Shown here piece after piece: positions 31,501 through 33,788 of a stretch of DNA of 33,788 bases. The first letter of the stretch is position 1. Each line of letters starts with the position of its first letter. Position numbers and translations under genes: made by a program. The stretch lies in assembly GCA_007695175.1 (NCBI GenBank), contig REEH01000154.1, forward strand, positions 1 to 33,788, read 5' to 3'. The DNA comes from Spirochaetaceae bacterium. Its GTDB lineage: Bacteria > Spirochaetota > Spirochaetia > DSM-27196 > Alkalispirochaetaceae. The notes beneath the pieces were generated by a model. That model was given only the letters and a program-made list of their open reading frames with translations, was not told the origin of the DNA and ran no database searches.

Positions 31501-32292
31501 CCTGCCCAGGTAGCGCAGCGCGTTGATATGATCTCCCACGAGGGTGTAGAGGTGAGCAAGCTGCAGGTAGGCCTGGATGTTGGTCGGTTCGTCCCTGAGA
31601 AGGATCAGCAGATCCTCGATACTCTCCGGTTCGTCCAGGAGATCTTCCTCCGCCGGAAGAAGGGGGGTGGTGACTCCCTCCGGGACGAGTACAAATCGAT
31701 CCAGGTACAGAAAAAACCTGGAATCATAGCGGCGACGCTGATCCACCGTTACACGGAGGCGCTGTTCCCCGGCGTCCAGGTTGACGCTGCCCGCCCGGAT
31801 CCATCGGTAGGGGGTGGAGTAGACGGGGCCGGAGCGGATACCCTCCGCGGTGATCGTGATCGGCTCCTCTTCGTTGATCGTTATGTTGAAGGGTGATCCA
31901 TAGGACGCGAGCAGAGGATCGGCCGCCCCCGGGAGGGACCCGCCGTACCACAGCTCGTACTCACCGGCCTCATCGGCCACGAAAACGAAGTCGGCGTAAT
32001 AGGGCGCATCGCTGAGGAGGGACGTCTCGTTGAGCTGAAGCGCCAGGTTGCCCCCGGCGCCGAAGAGCTGCACCGGTTCCGGCGCGAAATTGGTCGATAC
32101 CGCGTCCTGGCCCTCTATCACGATTGCCGCACGCGTCGGCTGCTCATCCGCAGCGTCAACGGCATCCACCGGGTCAACGGCATCCACCGGGTCCGCCGCG
32201 TCCACTGCCTCCTGTGCGAAGAGCGGCGAGGCCACGGCCAGAAGGAAGATCGCAACCGACGCCATCACTATTCTGCGAATACGCTTGCTCAT
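28540..32292 (-). CDS. TPR and outer-membrane beta-barrel protein, PelB-like, with N-terminal CBM-like domain
   Basis: The 1250-residue product has a signal peptide (SVAIFLLAVASPLFAQ), an Ala/Asp/Val repeat linker, a carbohydrate-binding-like beta-sandwich (about 55-205: YYADFVFVADEAGEYELWYGG, IRAGSVNLDAGEQRLRVTVD), many TPR-type helices (about 220-890, e.g. AYLQLAHLYTLVGDHINALRY, PRLLVNLGFTYLWWDREEQAR), and a C-terminal beta-barrel of roughly 350 residues ending in FSLLTR. TPR scaffold plus barrel is the plan of exopolysaccharide export porins PelB, PgaA and BcsC; length is close to PelB (about 1190). It would guide a polysaccharide across the periplasm and outer membrane. The divergent GAF gene resembles PelD, supporting Pel. 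The CBM-like domain is an addition. Alternatively it could be a generic TPR outer-membrane protein. Confidence 0.78.
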   Translation of the reverse strand: MSKRIRRIVMASVAIFLLAVASPLFAQEAVDAADPVDAVDPVDAVDAADEQPTRAAIVIEGQDAVSTNFAPEPVQLFGAGGNLALQLNETSLLSDAPYYADFVFVADEAGEYELWYGGSLPGAADPLLASYGSPFNITINEEEPITITAEGIRSGPVYSTPYRWIRAGSVNLDAGEQRLRVTVDQRRRYDSRFFLYLDRFVLVPEGVTTPLLPAEEDLLDEPESIEDLLILLRDEPTNIQAYLQLAHLYTLVGDHINALRYLGRAQILEARNPALLQAIARNTIWRGDLEGGLGAYWDLVSAAPDRIDTFLEAGKIAAWSGFLGASEQYFLAGLSHHSNDPRLLVNLGFTYLWWDREEQAREYFARAERRVDSPAAVLALGAEYRINEAPQREEALYREGLRTFPDSLEIAEQLYSVLLRQGKTEDAREHRRTVEQRLPPAAEAMARIESRFSLREEVIAGFEAAVLEDPDDLVARAELAQTYFWIGRRAEGIRVYRNLLAAQTQRTLHAEWADVEEHTWKGVYNTLAQYLMRPLPGEIAADSAALVAAVQTYRTLQQQEGADLAPTRATITTTAARLSEAIRIATTVRDLYTGAIEPVVESAGEYRDARTSELEALRERLNWKPPLEILVEELNRASDIRNNRRTARILATLAGPSPDPPAPAEIAQVAASEDENERRALRKEAPVLLALTARHLGRAAAVRLWYDLEEEVRAAESIPASLLVFSELMRGAAGRRLGTPGADGEPAPEWIFDLDAATTLAEEGARLSGELALTLRTLEQHDLLFRDILGKTTELALFYLQTNTAPERNRLGELLIEEDDLAGAVEQLELVRAVDPDNLATLYILAQAYRRQGQWRRAQDLFASIHRRDSTFRNTIALHNQIARQYADEFWGSTTVITEPQRQETRTTMEYLWRVNSRYGIRGSLESGTVRTRIPDFFQDETIAVAYVRRSVYQDYAVRVGVPFHLRPDRFTLEPVLGARLVAHNLYYGSRPESPIEIWDGADLFGTYQLEPEPGLRWEFSTRELYLAGSYRFGVYTANLDIPPETSQLERPIFRSHMLRSDLSWDLRGRPDPVWTRYSQRTGGVAEAITADGSVEGVRYRLAQEFRYAILRRPEPLTRIGLAVTTEFEDYQGEESRWYYRPDKVFDTGLRLDWQAYRPIATDTSWGVTGSLYGGYYQTRIGEGEDDPAIRAVGRLTGELTRRNVAFQLGLSGSRVLGSGDIGSFPDDGGYYDIGVTFAVVGRNFSLLTR
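32155..32208. repeat. 18-bp tandem repeat inside the TPR/barrel gene
   Basis: Two perfect copies (32155-32172, 32173-32190) of GTCAACGGCATCCACCGG are followed by a degenerate third copy. On the coding strand this gives Pro-Val-Asp-Ala-Val-Asp repeats in the linker after the signal peptide. The unit is a multiple of three, so copy change alters linker length only. Confidence 0.85.
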
Positions 32293-32401
32293 ATACCTTA
32301 GATGTACGGTAGATAGTTGGAATTATCAATAGTACCGCGGGAAGAGTATTCCCCCCGAAACGGTCAGGAAGACGCAGAAAAATGTCGATATTCTCCGTAT
32401 T

Positions 32402-33781
32402 GTGAGTGTTCTACCTGTCCCGATCCTGGTGCTGCTCTTTCTCCTTGACCTGCTCCTCCCGCACGCAGTCGGTTTTGTCGAACTCGCCGCCGTCCCCTAC
32501 GTCGGGATCGTCCTCGCCACCGTTGCTTTCTCCGGCGGCGTGGTGGCTCTCACGGTTGCGGCGGGATCGGTGCTCTGGATCATAGCCGCCGGTCCCATCC
32601 TCGCGGGGATAGGGCCCTTTTCCAGCTACGCGATTCCACTCTCCGCCGTGCCCATGGGAGCCCGTTACGGCGCGCTCCTCCTGGCGGCGGCGGGACTCTT
32701 CCTGGTGGATCGTGTGCGGAAGATGCGCCTCGAGCTGCGGGCGGGGGCGGAAACAATGCGCGACCTGGAATCGACGGCGGAGATGTTTCGAGCGGAAGCG
32801 CACGCCCTGAAGCTGATCCACACCCGGACGAGGAACCGCCTCGCCACGGAACGCTCGAGCATAACGATACTGCACGAACAGATTCAGCGCCTGCAGTCCT
32901 TTGACCGCACGCAGGTACTGGATGCGACGCTCACGGCCGTCAGGCTGATGACCGGAGCCACAAGCTGCGCGCTCTATCGCTTCCATGAGGAGACGCTGGA
33001 ACTGGAGCGTATGGCCCTGTGGCCCGCCCGGCATGACTCACGGTACCCCCAGATGAAAGCGGTGGCTTCCTCCATTGAGGGATACGTGGTGCGAACGGGG
33101 CAACCCTTCTCCCTGCGCAACCTGATCGACAACCCGGAACTGCGGGAACTGGAGGCGAGGAACGCGGTCATCTGCGTGCCGATCGTGACGAGGAATCAGA
33201 TATGGGGCGTGCTTACGGTGGGGCGAATTCCTTTTCTCTACTACAACGAACACGCTGAAAAGGCGCTGCAGGTGACCGCCGCTATCGTCGCGCCCGCCCT
33301 TGACCAGGCCCTCCCGCTGGTGTCCATGGAGGGGGCGGCGCAGCCGGCGCTCTTCTCCTACGACATGCTGCACGAGGCGCTCCAGGAGCGGCTGCACGCG
33401 GCCGGAGAACTGGGTTTCCACGTGATGGTCCTTCTGGTGGAGCTGCAGACATCGCTGGAGTTCAACGAGCAGATGGAACTCTCCCGCGCGGTGGGGGAGG
33501 ACATCGCCGGCCGGCTGGGGCAGGGCGTGGCGGTCTTTCAGTACCAGCAGGCGCACCAGCTTGCACTCGTTTCCGTGAGCACCCGGAGCGAGGCGGCGGG
33601 GTACCTGCTTCTACGCGTGACCGATCTGGTCAGCAGCAAAGCCTGGACTGTGGAGGACGAGACGGTCCTCCCCCGGACGATCATCGGGTTCGGCACGTCC
33701 GCTCAAAGCGGATATGACGTGACGGCCCTGCTGAACCAGGCGGAAACGATGCTGACGATCTACCGGAGAGCGCAAGGGTGA
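32402..33781 (+). CDS. Membrane GAF protein with degenerate GGDEF-like tail, PelD-like
   Basis: The 459-residue product has about four N-terminal membrane helices (1-102), a coiled-coil (105-168), a GAF domain (168-300: ATSCALYRFHEETLELERMALWP, VICVPIVTRNQIWGVLTVGR) and a C-terminal domain (315-459) that looks like a degenerate GGDEF fold. This is the architecture of PelD, the inner-membrane c-di-GMP receptor of Pel polysaccharide export. The region aligned with GGDEF reads YQQAHQLALV, and the expected I-site RxxD reads RLGQ (371-374), so c-di-GMP binding is doubtful; another RVTD occurs at 405-408. The start is GTG 32402; no upstream start exists in frame. It is divergent from the PelB-like gene; a further gene may begin at 33778. 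Confidence 0.75.
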   Translation: MSVLPVPILVLLFLLDLLLPHAVGFVELAAVPYVGIVLATVAFSGGVVALTVAAGSVLWIIAAGPILAGIGPFSSYAIPLSAVPMGARYGALLLAAAGLFLVDRVRKMRLELRAGAETMRDLESTAEMFRAEAHALKLIHTRTRNRLATERSSITILHEQIQRLQSFDRTQVLDATLTAVRLMTGATSCALYRFHEETLELERMALWPARHDSRYPQMKAVASSIEGYVVRTGQPFSLRNLIDNPELRELEARNAVICVPIVTRNQIWGVLTVGRIPFLYYNEHAEKALQVTAAIVAPALDQALPLVSMEGAAQPALFSYDMLHEALQERLHAAGELGFHVMVLLVELQTSLEFNEQMELSRAVGEDIAGRLGQGVAVFQYQQAHQLALVSVSTRSEAAGYLLLRVTDLVSSKAWTVEDETVLPRTIIGFGTSAQSGYDVTALLNQAETMLTIYRRAQG

Positions 33782-33788
33782 AACTGGT
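33778..33788 (+). CDS. Start of a possible downstream gene, truncated by the window edge
   Basis: GTGAAACTGGT overlaps the stop codon of the PelD-like gene as GTGA, the same coupling used elsewhere in this window. Only three codons are visible, so neither product nor reality can be judged. A Pel-like locus would place a PelE-, PelA- or PelF-like gene here. Confidence 0.3.

Noticed and set aside
32155-32208. Tandem repeats as a CRISPR array
   Set aside because: Units are 18 bp, directly adjacent with no spacers, and lie in frame inside a coding linker.

Overview
The window is GC-rich bacterial chromosome from a double-membrane organism. Two gene products look like outer-membrane barrels. Several lipoproteins carry loose lipoboxes (for example Ser-Gly-Gly-Cys), and a spirochaete-like free-living bacterium with a CheY-STAS-CheA-CheW cluster is the best guess. 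This is inference: there is no rRNA, tRNA or other marker gene here. Antisense strands of the genes are full of long spurious ORFs because of the base composition.

Layout. 1-600: end of a beta-propeller-like gene, a terminator, and a 5'-truncated PIN (VapC-type) toxin remnant. 597-2233: an outer-membrane protein and a DUF1566 lipoprotein. 2235-5336: a translationally coupled three-gene oxidoreductase operon (GlpA-like dehydrogenase, FAD/NAD oxidoreductase, DUF1667). 5480-7990: divergent aldehyde and alcohol dehydrogenases. 7983-8874: two small lipoproteins with a terminator hidden in a signal-peptide coding sequence. 8966-14069: a coupled DUF4956-VTC-CotH operon whose CotH protein also carries leucine-rich repeats and a lamin-tail domain. 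14183-16247: an AT-richer islet bounded by an imperfect 34/35-nt direct repeat, carrying a divergent patatin-like lipoprotein and an AbrB-Doc toxin-antitoxin pair. 16309-18635: a DUF485 plus sodium:solute symporter pair with a very large insertion in the symporter. 18664-22338: a 1224-residue fusion of PHP phosphoesterase, membrane Cache sensor, PAS, CBS pair and DUF294 nucleotidyltransferase. 22407-23749: a SEC-C protein and a ribokinase. 23746-27049: a chemotaxis operon (CheY, STAS, CheA, CheW) translationally coupled to that ribokinase. 27050-27444: promoter, decayed response-regulator fragment and terminator. 27445-28332: a lipoprotein. 28540-33781: a TPR/beta-barrel protein divergent from a membrane GAF protein, together resembling PelB and PelD of exopolysaccharide export.

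The most interesting points are four. The first is the PHP-Cache-PAS-CBS-DUF294 fusion next to its probable transport partner. The second is the Pel-like pair at the right end, in a window where CheA carries a tandem MshEN-like (potential c-di-GMP-binding) motif. The third is the repeat-bounded toxin/patatin islet. The fourth is a recurring arrangement in which a -10 box ends only 6-9 nt before a start codon, suggesting leaderless mRNAs. Functions below come from recognising motifs by eye; no database search was run.
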